From: Datnioides undecimradiatus
Lineage: Eukaryota; Chordata; Actinopteri; Lobotiformes; Datnioididae
Length of the DNA stretch: 64,000 nucleotides
Reading direction: 5' to 3'
NCBI GenBank assembly: GCA_008933995.1
Contig: WARS01000036.1
Coordinates: forward strand, 1,464,419-1,528,418
A model generated the notes under the pieces. That model did no database searches, was not told the DNA's origin, and saw nothing but the letters and a program-made list of their open reading frames with translations. Every line of letters begins with the position of its first letter. The first letter of the stretch is position 1. The position numbers and the translations under genes were made by a program. Below are positions 12,421 through 37,832 of this stretch, piece after piece.

Positions 12421-15229
12421 TGCATTCAAACATTTTATTTTGGTAAAATCATACAATTGCACAGCTGAGTATTTCCCATGCAGTGCAGTAGCCTATAAGC
12501 TAATACAGAAAGCAAAGTCTACATCTAAAGAGCTCTAGGGTTCTCTAAAGAATGTTGAACAAGTCTTGGGTTCTGCCTGCAACAATTTAAACAGAACATT
12601 GTCTTAATCCGATACGATTCCAACAGCTGCCTTGGAAATCAACGCTGCAGACTTGTTCCACATTAAGGGGGAACCCAAAGAGGTGGCATATGCAAATACA
12701 ACAATGAGAATAAACCACGTTTGTTTCTTTAAGGATTGCCATGTGCCAGACATTCACTGGAGAAAAATAATTATCAGGTCAAATTAGAGTAAAGAATCAA
12801 TAATGCACACAATTGGAGAATCTGAACACTTCTGCACTGATATGCTTGGGAAATTTATTTGCTCTTTTGACAGCTATATTCCAAACCTTGGCATGTTTGT
12901 TCAAGTCCATTTCAAATTTTGTTGACCAATTATTATAATCTAAGAGATGACTGGCCCTGAGGAGGCCCTGAAACAGCTGTGGATATTTACTGAGTCCAAT
13001 GTATCTTAAACATTAAAAAGCTCACACTACCCCGAAATATATAAATTTCACGCATACAGGTGACATTCAACATTCAAGTGCCAGTGTTTTTGTACTGTCT
13101 TTTGGTCAAGTTTCTGAAACTTTCAAAGAATCACTTTGAGGCTTACAAAAATAAATATTTGTCAAAAATGCTTAATAAATTACACAAAACTAGCAGCAAA
13201 AGTAGAATCTAGAAATCTGTGCAAATGGCTAAATTCCCCCACTGCTAAATCCCCTGGTCCCAAATAAATCCTGGTTTAATTGTTGAGAACCCCCTTCCCC
13301 TTTGTAAACAAGCTGCGTTTTTCACAATCTCCTCACACGCAATATTTGGAAGCTTAAGGACACATACCCAAGACATCTATATATAAAACTCTAGATGTGC
13401 AATAAAAGAACTTTTGTAAAACTTGATGGGCACGACATACAAGGGCCTACATACCTAAATCAAGTAGCACCATTCAATCTCAAGTTCTCAACACTGTCAG
13501 TGCATCCTTTGTAGTTCAATTTCTTAAAAAAAGAAAAAAGAAAAAATTCAAGGCACAACACACCCGATGAGAAAATTGGGAGGTGAATTGCCCCATCTCT
13601 CCTCCTCTCAATGGCTGCTCCTCTTTGAGAGGAAAAGCCTGCCCTGACTTTACGAAGACTGATTTTTAAATGTCTGAGCAGAAAAACTCCCAGAGGACCT
13701 GACATTACTTTAATGTTCCATGAGGAAGTGGAGATTCCCCCATCTTTGACCACTGCCAGATACTCTATGCAGCAACGGAAATTAAACCCACTGACAATGG
13801 TGGTACACTGAATTTCGTGCCCGACATCTACCTGTTACCATAATCTCAGTGGTTGGAGTGCTGCTACACCCTGCTCCATTCCTCACTGTTTAATTGATGA
13901 ACCTCAGTGATCATTCAAATGCCTGTCTCTGAAAGATGAACCATGCCTCCAACGCAGCTTGAAAAGAGAAAACATTTTGTAATTAAGTTAAGCCTGCGAC
14001 TCAGTTCACGTATCCTTCCTCCTTGACCAAAAAACAAAACACTTGCAAGCGTAGAATACCATCTGGGCCTCATGGTTGTCGGTCAATTTGTTAAACACTA
14101 ACACCACGCTATGCCCTCCCGATGCTGTGGTCCTTTATGCAGCCATTTTGAACTTCACTTTCAAGATGGCAGGCATTTTTTGTTTTGATACACATTTGTA
14201 GAGAAACAATTCAAAAATCGAAAAAACTGACTCAGTTTTTCAATTTTTACACACACCTGCACCAAAAATGTCTCAAGTAAAAATAACAAAAAACACCGCC
14301 CACTTAATATAGCTAGCACTTGTTAACATACTAGCTGCCGTAACACTGTCATGTCAATTGAAAATGTGGAGTAACAAGTTCCAGCAGTGATTATTCTTGT
14401 TTAAACTTCAGCAATTATTGGCACTGAGCTTAATGACTTTTGTGTTTCTTAAGATTGCAATAGGAATGGCTATTTCAAAGACTATCGTATCCATAAAAAG
14501 GAGCCTATCCAGGATAGAGTGAGCAAAAAAAATGAAAGGAAAAACAAATGTAACCTGTCCCTAGGGACTAAAATATGGTTGCTTCACAGAGTGGCCCAGT
14601 TTGTATTAGACATAGTAATGGCTCCATTAGCTGTTTGACTATAGAAAAAAAGGCTACATGATGTTCCTGTAATAAATTTGAAGTTCAAATGGAATCATGA
14701 CGGAGAGCCACAATACCCTAGTGTTTGCCAAGGTTTGATTAAGTCCAAGCTTATTTTACTTTTCTAATAGTTTTTAACCAAACAAAATAACAGTAAAATC
14801 AAATTTAGAGCTCTTGGCTCTTGGTTCATCTGGTGAAATGAAAACATAGATTTCCTGTTTAAATCCCAAAGGCACAGTACATTAACATACAAATGATCCT
14901 CAGGTTTTTCCATTGGGGTTTTTCCCCCACAAAAGAACAAAAATACTTTTAACAATGAAAGTCCGAAGTTGCTATCGGACAATGCATGTCAGCATCCATG
15001 CTCACTCTGAGGTGTGCGAATCTCTGCAGTCTCTGGTGCATTGCACGTGCTGGTGACTTTCCTGTGCGTCGTGCTGCACTTCCTTTTTGAGAGAAGCGAA
15101 TGGCAGAGAACCAGGGTTGGTAATGTACTGTGTGTCAGTGAAGCTACACAGGGAGGGTTGTTATGGTCTGGCTTAAGTTAACATGTGGTTTCCATTTGAT
15201 TGAGTGGGCATGGCAACCTATTTCTACAT
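12420..15229 (-). other. ddx3x: Probable long ddx3x 3' UTR
   Basis: From the ddx3x stop codon to a minus-strand AATAAA at 12439-12434 there are about 2.8 kb with no coding potential and no obvious repeats. Mammalian DDX3X also has a multi-kilobase 3' UTR. The small open frames here carry no recognisable domains. The end point is inferred from the signal alone; an earlier poly(A) site is possible. Confidence 0.45.
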
Positions 15230-28470
<13,241 letters not shown>

Positions 28471-28960
28471 AACTAAAGAGAGTAGTGGGGATTATTTCTG
28501 AAGAGAAAGGATTTTCTTTGTTAGCACGGCCGGTAAAGCTGTAACGTTATCTTAGCTTCCCTGTTCTGTAACCACAAGTTACGATCTGGAGTTAGCGGTT
28601 ACCTATTAAGTCAGACAGACGACGTTTACTTTAAATAAATAAAACGACGCTAATTATAAATAGAAATTCCTTTAAGTTTACAGACGAAACGCTTGATGTA
28701 TAGCTGTTCAAGAGGGACCCCCTTCTGGCAGACTTGACCGTGGTGGAATGAGACACCGAGTGCACAGATAGCGCGAGATATCGTCTCTCTAACGCCAGGC
28801 CAGTGGTATGTTCGACAATATCGCGATATTTCTCTCATCTCGTAATTATATAGACCTAGATGGAAACCGTCAGTGATGGAAAAAATGTAAAAATGTACAG
28901 GTGAATTGCTCGTCGTATCTTTGGAAGAGATTACCGTAGTACTAAGAAAATGTGACTGCA
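28471..28960 (-). promoter_or_regulatory. ddx3x: ddx3x 5' UTR and promoter region
   Basis: Upstream of the ddx3x start codon the sequence becomes CpG-containing. It holds the perfect palindrome AATATCGCGATATT (28817-28830) and a nearby CGCGAGATATCG (about 28769-28780), related to the TCTCGCGAGA element of housekeeping promoters. No TATA box stands out. The transcription start is not defined by sequence alone. Confidence 0.45.
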
Positions 28961-30072
28961 TTTTTAAATTACAGCATGTGGAGGATAATTAGCATGACAA
29001 AGTCAATGCTTGTTAGATTTTCAATTTTAAGAAGAACTCATAAAAGGCTGTTTTAAATAGCAAACAGATTAGTCATGGGAATAAACAGCAAACTAGAGAT
29101 TTATTGTTAAAATAAAACAATTACATGAGCGAAAATGTTAAAATAGAGAAAGTTCAGCCATTAAATTGTCTGAAATTATATTCAGACACAACAGTTGAGT
29201 CTGCTGCTTTTTACCTTTTTTATAGACTTGTGCAGTATGAAAAGAAATCTTTGCCATACACACACAAATTTCATCGTTATGTCATCCATATGTTTGAGTA
29301 TGTTTTGAGTAGCGTGCCTTCTCCTCACATGCAATGCAGGCTGCTTAAGCACTGAAGAGACCATATGTTGCTGGGATAATGTACACCAGAAGTATTTGGC
29401 TACTAGGAGAAAGGTAAACTGGTGAGAGATATCTGAAATAGCAGACAAGTGAGGCTGATGTTAAGTACACCCCTCCACCCCTACTCTGTTTTCAAGATAT
29501 TGCTCTTCTGTACATTTAACTATGTCCTGCAAGTGCACGACTGAGATGTCACAGAGTTAGCACGAAACAAAATTAGCCAACTTTGAACTGTACATCACTT
29601 TAAAGTTTTCTCTTGACTTTCAAACACATACTTAGTAAAACCATAGTTGTTGTTTGAACCTTTTTGGTAGGTGAGGCAAGAAAACTAGAGCGTGCATTTG
29701 CAATTGTTCATCATAATTCATTAGTCATCCAATGACTTAAATGGAATATCCGTACGGAGAAGACAAGTGCCGTGGTTCACCCGCCCACTCAAAAAATGTT
29801 GCTTAACTTGATACAAAACAAGTGGGTGTGAGGCAGGGAACTAATTATGTAAACCCATAATGATTATTGTGCACCTGTTTTAAAACTAATATATCTTAAT
29901 GAACCATTGATTTCAGTTATCTTCTCTATCTTGTTTTGGAAACACTTGAACTCTCTTCCTTTGCAATCAAGTTTTAAATATTACCAACTCAGAAACATTG
30001 CTAAACATTTAAGTGACTAGTTAATAGTAGTGTGGTGGATTTCTTTAAGTTTGTATGACCCCATCTGCTGGA

Positions 30073-30106
<34 letters not shown>

Positions 30107-30440
30107 CACTTGTTTGCCATCCTTTGTTCCAATTTGCATGGGTTTCAGAGGCATCTTTGTGAATGGCATGCTTGAGGTTTGCCTCTCATGTGTTTGTACA
30201 ATCTGTCCTCTTCCAGCCTCCACAGAAAAGAGGAGTTACAAGTAACTCTTGTTTTAGTACAGTCATCAACACAGATATTGGAAAGGTGAGCCCCAACATC
30301 TGGTAGAAAGACTAAAACCAGAAGTTGTAGAAGGCTATGACTTGGATGTTTAAGTATCCATAGCCTTGGTAATGCCATGTACATGTAACTGCATTGCAAT
30401 TTGCAAAAACTGATCACCTCTGAATGAAACCACATTGCTG
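28960..30440. other. ddx3x/nup35 intergenic spacer
   Basis: No gene found. A run of 30 A residues lies at 30074-30103. It may be the tail of an old retrocopy, but the flank before it matches nothing I recognise. Minus-strand AATAAA near 30450 may serve nup35. Confidence 0.45.
30074..30103. repeat. A30 homopolymer
   Basis: Thirty consecutive A bases. No direct repeat flanking it was noticed. Confidence 0.9.
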
Positions 30441-30657
30441 AGTTCAAACCAGAGAAACACTTTATTATGAAAAAAAAGTAAAAATGGGAATTAAAAAGGC
30501 AGACAGAAAAATATGCCACGTGCAGGCCTGCACATATGCACACATGGTGTATTTTTTATTTTTATACAGACAGTGGGGTAAATCAGTCCATCTATCTGTC
30601 CATTAATTCCCCTCCTTCCTTCGAGGCGGCAGGTATTCCATGATCCATAGATTAATA

Positions 30658-33600
30658 TCACCAGCCAAACATGTACTCCATTGCCTTGGAAACAAAGCTT
30701 TCGTCCTTCCTAGGTGTCTGTCTGTCTGTCACCACCTAAAGACAGACACACAGATTTATTTCTCACTTCAAAACCAAATGCATAGTAAAGTCTGTAAGTA
30801 GATCCAAGGTGTATCCTGAGATCAGAAGTCACCTGGTAGTCATTGCTGGAGCTCCTGTAAGTAGCGCTGAGAGGCCTGATGGCTGACCGAGGAGTAGAAG
30901 GGAGGACAGGAGAGGAGAAGGATGTGGAAAGAGGAGAAGAAACAGCTACACTGTTGTCCATCACACTCTATGACAGAGAGGAAAAACAACTTCACTGCTG
31001 GTCTGTTCATGCTTTTGACTGGGATCATTGTCAACTGATGTAAATAATGGTAAAGGTAAATGGACTATACTTAACCACTCAAAGCACTTTCACACTACAT
31101 GTCAGCATTCACCCCTTCACACACTGATGTCAACTGCTCATCCGAAAGGAAAGTAATATTTACACTCATGCACACACCAATGACACAGCATCTGGAGCAA
31201 ATCGGGGTTGAGTGTCTTGCTCACTCTGACATGCACCACCTAGAGGTAGAGTGCCCATTGATATGGACTGTCACTTGGACAACAAAGAGATAGACAGACA
31301 AACAGTATTAAAAATTGGTAAAAATTGGCACTGACCTTGTCTATGCATGGTTTTACTCCGACCATAATGGCATCACCAAACACTTTTCCATCTTTTGATA
31401 GAGCTTTCCTGGCCTGAAGTCTGGACTGGTACTGAAGGTGCATCCAGTTACCAGGGGATGCCATCTGTCAGGATATTATCAGATAATCTATCAATCCCAC
31501 ATCGAAAACAAAACAACAAAAACATGTTACTGACACCAGCCATGTGTCAACATTGAAAAGATGCTTCCTTACTTACAAAGTTGCCCCCCGCACCCCTTAC
31601 ACAGAAATTCAAACCCATATATGACACTTGCTGCACAGAACTAGCATGTGTCATTCTTACAAATGGACACAGGCTATGAATGTAACTAAAACATAATTTA
31701 ACTAATTGAAAATGCTTAACTTATGAAATATGTCTAGGACCCCTCCTAAGAATAAGTGTGCAAACTTATTAGGGTGCTGAAATTTTTGTTTCAATTTATA
31801 AAAAAGGTTCAATTCAGTTTATTTACAGATCACATCGAACATATGTCGCTTTGTCGCTTACACTGTCTTTACATTTCAAAAATATGCAATTTTATTTTAA
31901 GTGGGTGTAGGTCCACTGTAACCTCCTCGCACTGGAGCATGGCAGATGGCCTTCTAATGGACACACATGCAAAATTTACAAAAAAAGGCATGTTACACAA
32001 AAGGGTACAGGTAGTACAAAAAACATTTTAATGTACATTGTGTAACAAAAGTTTTCATAAAATGTGTGCTCATTTGTGACTGAATCATTACCATGGTATT
32101 TTACATGTGACACACATGTGATCACTTTTTTTTATGTTTAAGTAATTTTACTGGACAAAACTGGAATTGGCAGCCTTAACTTTTGCATCTTGTGTTAGTC
32201 TCACCGTGTGTTTGAGGATGTTTCCATACTGAGCGAACTGTAGAAGGATGTAGGAGGCTGAAGCTGGAGGAAACCTAACAAGCACAAGCACGCATGCACA
32301 GACACCTCATGTAATCACTGTATAGTGAGCAACAATACAGTGTTATCAGTACATTTAGTGGTATAAATACCCAAACACAGTGACCCAAGTCTGGTCCAGC
32401 TGATCATCAGATGACAGAGACTCCCCCTGACTGTAAAACGGATCCACCTGTGCTGGAGACAGGCACACCTGCTGCACACCTGGAGACCGAGATAGGGAGA
32501 CAGACAGAGGGAGAGGGTCACAAAGTAGCTAGTTACTTAGCTTATATACAGCTGGCATTAGATTAACCGTCAGCGATTACCACCCTGTAGTAAGACATGG
32601 ACAGAATGAAGCAGAGAATGTGAATAACCTGCAACAGACCAGTTCCAATTCAGGTGAATGATCTTTGGCTGAGTACAGACAACAGGTATATAGAGCACAT
32701 GAGTCAAAAAAATGCTAAGTGTATAATCTAAAGACTTTATCAATACTCAACTCAACACAAGAAACTTCCTCATTCCTTCATTTTTGCCTCAAAATCACCA
32801 ATTGCTAAATTCAGTTGCAGTAGTTAAGTTTCAATCTGTAAAGAGCTGTAATAATTTTGCACTAAGCTCTCAAGATTTGGATTTGAAACAATACTAAACA
32901 CCCATACATACTGTTTTACAGTTGAAAAAGTGTTTTTTGTTACCTATAAACCATAGATATGTCAAATCATATTACATCTAAGTACTCCTGTCAAGAATGA
33001 GGTAATAATGGCAATAACAAATTTAATTTGAACAGATTTTTTCCTTATAGCAGCAGTAGTATCAGCGTTAGTATTACTCCCTACAGATATCAGTTAAAGC
33101 ATAGTAACAGTAATAATGATGTTTACCTGTTCCTGGAATAGAGGCTCCACGAGCAGATAGAGGAGACTGTATGACTGGAAAACACTGAACAAAGGCAGAG
33201 ATAGAAAGAAAGGATTTTAAAAAATTATTAAAAAAAAAAAAAAGATTTTAAAATTCTTGATCATATTTTATCAACAACTGTCATGATGGTTAAAATGACA
33301 ACATGGGTGGCAGTCTCAGTATTGTGCTGTGCTTTATTGTTTGTATCTCGCTGTTTGATTACATTCAGCCAGGAAGGAATTTTTAAACAGTCCATTGATC
33401 AAACCTGTTTGGTTTTCACCACTGATTAATCTTTAATCTTAAAAAAAATGTATCAGCCCATAACAGACAGGCTCTACTCAATTTTATGAAGCTACAAGCC
33501 AACCAGTTACAACATTGCTACATAGCAGTGCTTTCGTACTGACCTGCCTATGTGTGCTGAGGGGGGTCGCCACAGTCACCAAGTCATCATGGATACTGCG

Positions 33601-34487
33601 AATGGGTGGGGCTCCACTCTTATCCTTAGGGGTGGGGACAACAGGCTGTGGGGCAGAGCCACTTCCTCCTCCTACTGAAGTGAAGGGCACACATAAACAC
33701 ACACATAAATCTACAGAATTTCTATACTGATTGCTCTACAGAATATCATAAATACAAAAAAAGTTACTAGCAGCCAAGCTGTAATTGCCCTGTTCCTGCT
33801 TACCTGTGCTCTCTACAATGGGCGTGGCCAGACTGAAGGGGCGTGGTTGGGGCGTAGCTGGAGCTGGTAGGTCTCCCATTAGGAAGCCTGGCAAAAACTG
33901 CGCTCCAGACGTTGGTTTGGGAGAGGTGGGAGAGCCCAGGGTCATCGGTTCAGATCCCACTGAGAGAGAGGGATTGTCAGGTAAACTGCTTAAAACTGGT
34001 TAAAAAATTAAAAATTAAAAAAAATTAAAAAAAGCTTGTCAATGTCAAGGCTGACCACCTTTTGGGTGGGGGTGGGGGGTCCATCCTGCATGAGCCACAA
34101 ATATTATGTTGTTAGGTAATATGGATCTATCTATCGCTACAAAAACAATCACTATTTGTCTATGAATCTAAGCAAGTGTTTCAGACCACAGGGACAACGA
34201 ACCTACCCGGACGGTATTATCACTCAAAATGCAGTCTACGGTCCAACCATAAGAATATGGCCTTACTAATGATGAACTAGACCTTTGAATTGGTTCCACC
34301 CCCTGCAAATTTACTTTTTACAAACACCAGAAACGTGAAAATAAACACCACTGCTAAGGACGACTAAGGAGCTAACCTTAACTCAAGGGATGATTGATAA
34401 ACCTTTAAATAACAAGTTATTATTATAACAATCGCACAGTAGATTAGGAAATTATTTTTTTAAAAATCAGTTACCTTGAAAATCCAT
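30658..34487 (-). CDS. nup35: Nucleoporin NUP35 (Nup53)
   Basis: Coding exons on the minus strand: 34487-34475, 33959-33804, 33674-33544, 33184-33127, 32479-32371, 32274-32205, 31464-31336, 30967-30833, 30735-30658. Phases agree and give 292 residues (human 326). The N-terminal part has [15 protein letters not shown] and [13 protein letters not shown], found almost unchanged in mammals. The RRM_Nup35 fold starts at [20 protein letters not shown] (about residue 149) and runs to GVKPCIDK; this RRM dimerises rather than binding RNA. The end [10 protein letters not shown] is the amphipathic helix that inserts into the nuclear envelope. Nup35 links Nup93, Nup155 and Ndc1 in the pore inner ring. 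The first exon carries only MDFQ; a 13-base coding exon is unusual but in phase and preceded by a plausible 5' UTR. Confidence 0.95.
31056..31262 (-). repeat. tRNA-headed SINE-like repeat, truncated copy
   Basis: Lies in the last-but-one nup35 intron. It shares the block CCACTCAAAGCACTTT and the CAGCATTCACC stretch with the copy at 59957-60222. The tRNA-like head is worn (TAGAGGTAGAGTG). Same strand as nup35. Confidence 0.65.
33671..33674 (-). other. nup35: Tandem splice acceptor in nup35
   Basis: The acceptor of exon 3 reads CAGTAG on the minus strand, two AGs three bases apart. The exon may start at 33674 or 33671. Both keep the frame and differ by one residue in a Gly-rich loop, giving 292 or 291 residues. 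Confidence 0.6.
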
Positions 34488-34920
34488 CTCCGTGAGTTAC
34501 TTTCTGGCCGCGAGTTTTAAAAGTAGGAAATGACGCCAAGCTACAGCACGGATGGAAAGCAAGCTACCGTGGCAAGCAATGCTAAATGGTTTGTCACTAT
34601 AATTGTCTCTTACTGAAAGGTCTACTTGGATTTAGATATGTAGTAATGTATAGCATCCTTTAAGATAAAGTTAAGTAGTTTAAAATCGTATATCTGAGTT
34701 CGCTGCAGTTTACTCTGGTTACTCAGCTGGTCGGCCTGCCATATCAGTTTGGGATCCTGCGCTTACAGATGACCTCACGCATTACGATTGGCTGTAGTGC
34801 GCGGAAGCCTTCTGTGCGCACCTCACAATTGGCTCGTTCGAGATTACCCAGGCCTGCGCAGAATCGATCACCGGCGGTTCCCGCACAATGCACGCCGGTT
34901 AATTTTGTTTTTTATTGAAC
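34488..34920 (-). promoter_or_regulatory. nup35: nup35 promoter region
   Basis: CpG-richer DNA upstream of the nup35 start. It contains TGACCTCA (34770-34777), inverted CCAAT boxes (ATTGG at 34787-34791 and in AATTGGC near 34828-34833), and a 65-base block at 34836-34900 with the NRF1-like CCTGCGCAG. That block recurs inverted upstream of dnajc10. No TATA box is evident. Confidence 0.5.
34836..34900 (+). repeat. Left copy of inverted 65-base promoter block
   Basis: Aligns without gaps to the reverse complement of 37701-37765, with 55 of 65 bases identical by my count. Long perfect parts are GGCCTGCGCAGAAT and CCGCACAATGCA. Confidence 0.85.
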
Positions 34921-35329
34921 AAAGAATGACCACGTACACAGAGCATAGGCACAAGGTTTGCATTATGAGCTGCGAAATTGTATGTGCAGTGAAAGTACAT
35001 TAGTGACTTCTGTAGCCTATAGGCTTTTTGGAAATGAACTGCAGCTTGATTGAAAAGTGGATGAAATCAGGGCGCAGTGACAAAAAGCTGCAGATGAGTT
35101 GCACAGTTTAAAGCAGCCTTCACAAAATATAGGGTACAGGAAGTCACAATTGTGTGGACACCTTAAAGCCTCCCTGATAAATGAAACACAACTAGTTATA
35201 AGCACAGTTCTGTATTATGCACAAATGCCTGGGGGTGATAGTTAAGGTTAGATAGATAGATAATTTAGATTCAAAGTTATTAAGGGATGAAAACTGCTTA
35301 CTTTGTTTACAAAAGTCACTGTACTATCT

Positions 35330-37490
35330 TTAGCAGTTCTTTCTCTAAATGTTAGGGGTTTGAGAGACAATATTAAGCGTAAAGCTTAATTTATTATTTG
35401 CAAAACGGCAGAAATGTGATTTTTTTTTAAGAGACTCGTTTTGTGGTAAATGATTCTTTTTGGAAAAGTCAGTGGGTAAATGACATGTGGTTCTCACGTG
35501 GTCCAGAAAGATCACAGTGGAGTAATGACCCCTAGTGACCCCGATGGCCATTTTATATTATAAATTCTTAATGCTGACAATTTTGCTCTTCTTCTTGCCA
35601 ATCTGTATGGGTATAACAGCAAAACTGAAAATGAATTCTTATTTGATTTCGTAGACTCTCGCGTCTTACGTTAGTTATCAAAATTTCAAAATGTCATCAT
35701 CATTTATTGTGAGAGGTGACTTCAACATCACATTAGATGGTTTTCAAGACAGATGGCCTCCAAGCACAAATAACTCTTCCTCATCTAATATAATAATCTT
35801 CATGCAAAAATTCCAACGAGGTTCACACATCTATGTCCCGCATAGATTATAGGTTAGTTTCTGATTGTTTGGACTGGAACAACATCACCATTAATATACT
35901 GACAACTCCACCAACAGACCATACAGCTATATCACTCCAATAAATTCAGAAGCTGCTATCAGAAACTCAATAACTCTGTTCTTAAACATGAATCTGTAAA
36001 TAAAAAGATCCAAACATTAATAAAATAATACTGGAGAAAAGGTTTCAATTGAAAACTGTTTTTCTAGAAATTAGGAACTTTTTAAATTTGAAACTGTCAA
36101 AGTTTTAAGAGTGTACAGCTCACATATGGCTAAACTAAAAAAATAGAAGAAACAAAAGTAATAACTAAAACAACAGCCCTGTCCCAAATTATGCCAGAAA
36201 ACCTGTCACACAGTGACAAACAGGATGAATTCTACAACAAAACAAGTTGAATGAATTACATAAAATGAAAGCAGAAAAAGCTTTTGTGAGGTTAAGAATC
36301 AAGTGGTAGGAGAAGGGGAGAAAAAACACAGCCTGCCTATTTCTTACAATTACAGAGGTCTTGCAGTAAAACCAATTCTATTCAAAAACTTAAAATCAGT
36401 GGAATGATTACTAAGAATCCCCATGAAATAGCTGACCGCTGCTCCACGTTTTATAGGAATTTATATAAATCACAATATAATGAGGCAACAGCCCACACTT
36501 TTTTGGGGTTGTCTTGCTGGAACCAAACTAATCAATGGAGACCAGAAAGACTCGTGTGATAAACCTATAACTTTAGATGAAATCTTATTTGCCATTCGTC
36601 ATTTAAAACCTAACAAATCTCCAGGAACAGATGGCTTAACCACTGAGTTTTACAAGACCTGATGAACAATTAGCCCCCTTTTATTTACCATGTGTATATA
36701 GAAAGTATTGAAACTCAAACTCTCCCTCCCACTCTGTCTCAAGGACTCTCATCCCAAAGCCCAGAAAAGATTCACTTTGCATTGGTAATTGGAGACCAAT
36801 ATGCCTTCTCAGTAATGATTATAAAATACTGGCCCAAGTTTTTGCCAAAAGATTAAAAACAGTTCTGTCCAACATTATTGATGAAAGTCCGTCTGGCTTC
36901 ATGACACAAAGACATATAACTAATAATTTTAGACTTGTGCTAGATCTAGTCGATTATACAGATCTGTGCAATGATGATTGTTTCGTTAGATTTCTGCAAA
37001 ACATTTGACACAGTCAAGCACAAATTTATTTTTAAAGCTCTGGAATTATTTGACTTTGGGAGCTACTTTTGTACAGTTATTAAAACTATGTATAATAAAG
37101 CAGATTATTCAGTTAAACTGGCTGCGAGTACTTCTCCTGTAGGTTTCGCCTGGATCGTGGAGCTGTACCTGTTCCTGATTTGTGCTCAATTACTCTCAAG
37201 CTCAGTCCTTTGTCCTTTGGTATCACAATAGCTGAAAAAGAAATCATTATCAGTCAGCTGGCAGATGACACAACATTGTTTTTAAAGGACACTTCACAGG
37301 TACCAGCTCCTATTGATACAATCCAGGACTTTTCAATTGCATCTGGTCTATTTTTAAACATCAGTGAACATGAACGGCATAGCCTCAAGAGCTGTACTGT
37401 CCCTTATATTTCTAACATTCCAGTGAAAGATTCAGTGGCTTATCTTGGTATTGTCATAAACAATGATAAAAAATAGATGCTCATTAAACT
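35330..37490 (+). mobile_element. Dead L1/Tx1-like LINE
   Basis: The plus strand shows, across many stops and frame changes, an endonuclease part (LNVRGLRD near 35350, RDFNITLDGFQDRW near 35710) and reverse transcriptase blocks (LKPNKSPGTDGLTTEFYK near 36600, LDFCKTFDTV near 36985, QLADDTTLFLKD near 37255). The order endonuclease then RT, and the ADDTTLF form of the active site, point to the L1/Tx1 clade. It sits between the nup35 and dnajc10 promoters. Confidence 0.8.
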
Positions 37491-37804
37491 TTAACACCCT
37501 TAAAGGTACAGAAAAATCTTAATAATAGGAGCAAATCAGCGCTTAAACCAAGCATTTCCCATCATGCCCTTGGTTTTGTAGTCGGTGTAGAGGAACTGTG
37601 GCGTATAGCCCTAAAGCCTGCAGCCGCCGCGATCTCGTGAGATTATCGTTGTCCACTTGTGCATGACGTCACAGCGATTGGCCAAATCGGAGAAATATCC
37701 AACCGGCATGCATTGTGCGGCGATCGCCGGTAATGGATTCTGCGCAGGCCTGGCTCTGCTCGAACTAGCTTATAAACTGTGATGCAGGTCTGAGCCGGAC
37801 GCTG
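37490..37804 (+). promoter_or_regulatory. dnajc10: dnajc10 promoter region
   Basis: CpG-rich stretch before the inferred first exon. It has a perfect CRE-type TGACGTCA (37664-37671), closely followed by an inverted CCAAT box (ATTGG 37677-37681), and the 65-base block shared with the nup35 side (37701-37765). In mammals DNAJC10 is induced by ER stress. ATF6 and XBP1 bind TGACGT-type cores together with CCAAT factor NF-Y, so this pair is a plausible but unproven stress element. A canonical ERSE was not found. Confidence 0.5.
37701..37765 (-). repeat. Right copy of inverted 65-base promoter block
   Basis: Mirror copy of 34836-34900. Relative to the gene it precedes, each copy reads in the same direction (AACCGGC at the far end, CTGCGCAGG nearer the gene). 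Confidence 0.85.
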
Positions 37805-37832
37805 ATGCGGATGTTCACCTTCAAGCTAAAAG
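37766..37832 (+). other. dnajc10: Probable noncoding first exon of dnajc10, with uORF
   Basis: A donor AG followed by GTAGAG lies at 37833. Joined to the acceptor before 40552, an ATG at 37805 opens a 27-codon frame that ends TGA at 40602-40604, two bases before the main ATG at 40607. The 5' limit and the use of this donor are inferred. Confidence 0.4.

Noticed and set aside
30074..30103. Poly(A) tail of a processed pseudogene
   Set aside because: The sequence before it matches no gene I recognise and no flanking direct repeat was seen.
37660..37700. Canonical ER stress element (CCAAT-N9-CCACG) at dnajc10
   Set aside because: Neither strand shows CCACG at the required spacing; only a CRE-like core and CCAAT are present.
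34836..37765. A DNA transposon with 65-bp inverted ends
   Set aside because: The interior is mainly a LINE, no target-site copy was seen, and both ends lie at gene promoters; not excluded, but less likely.
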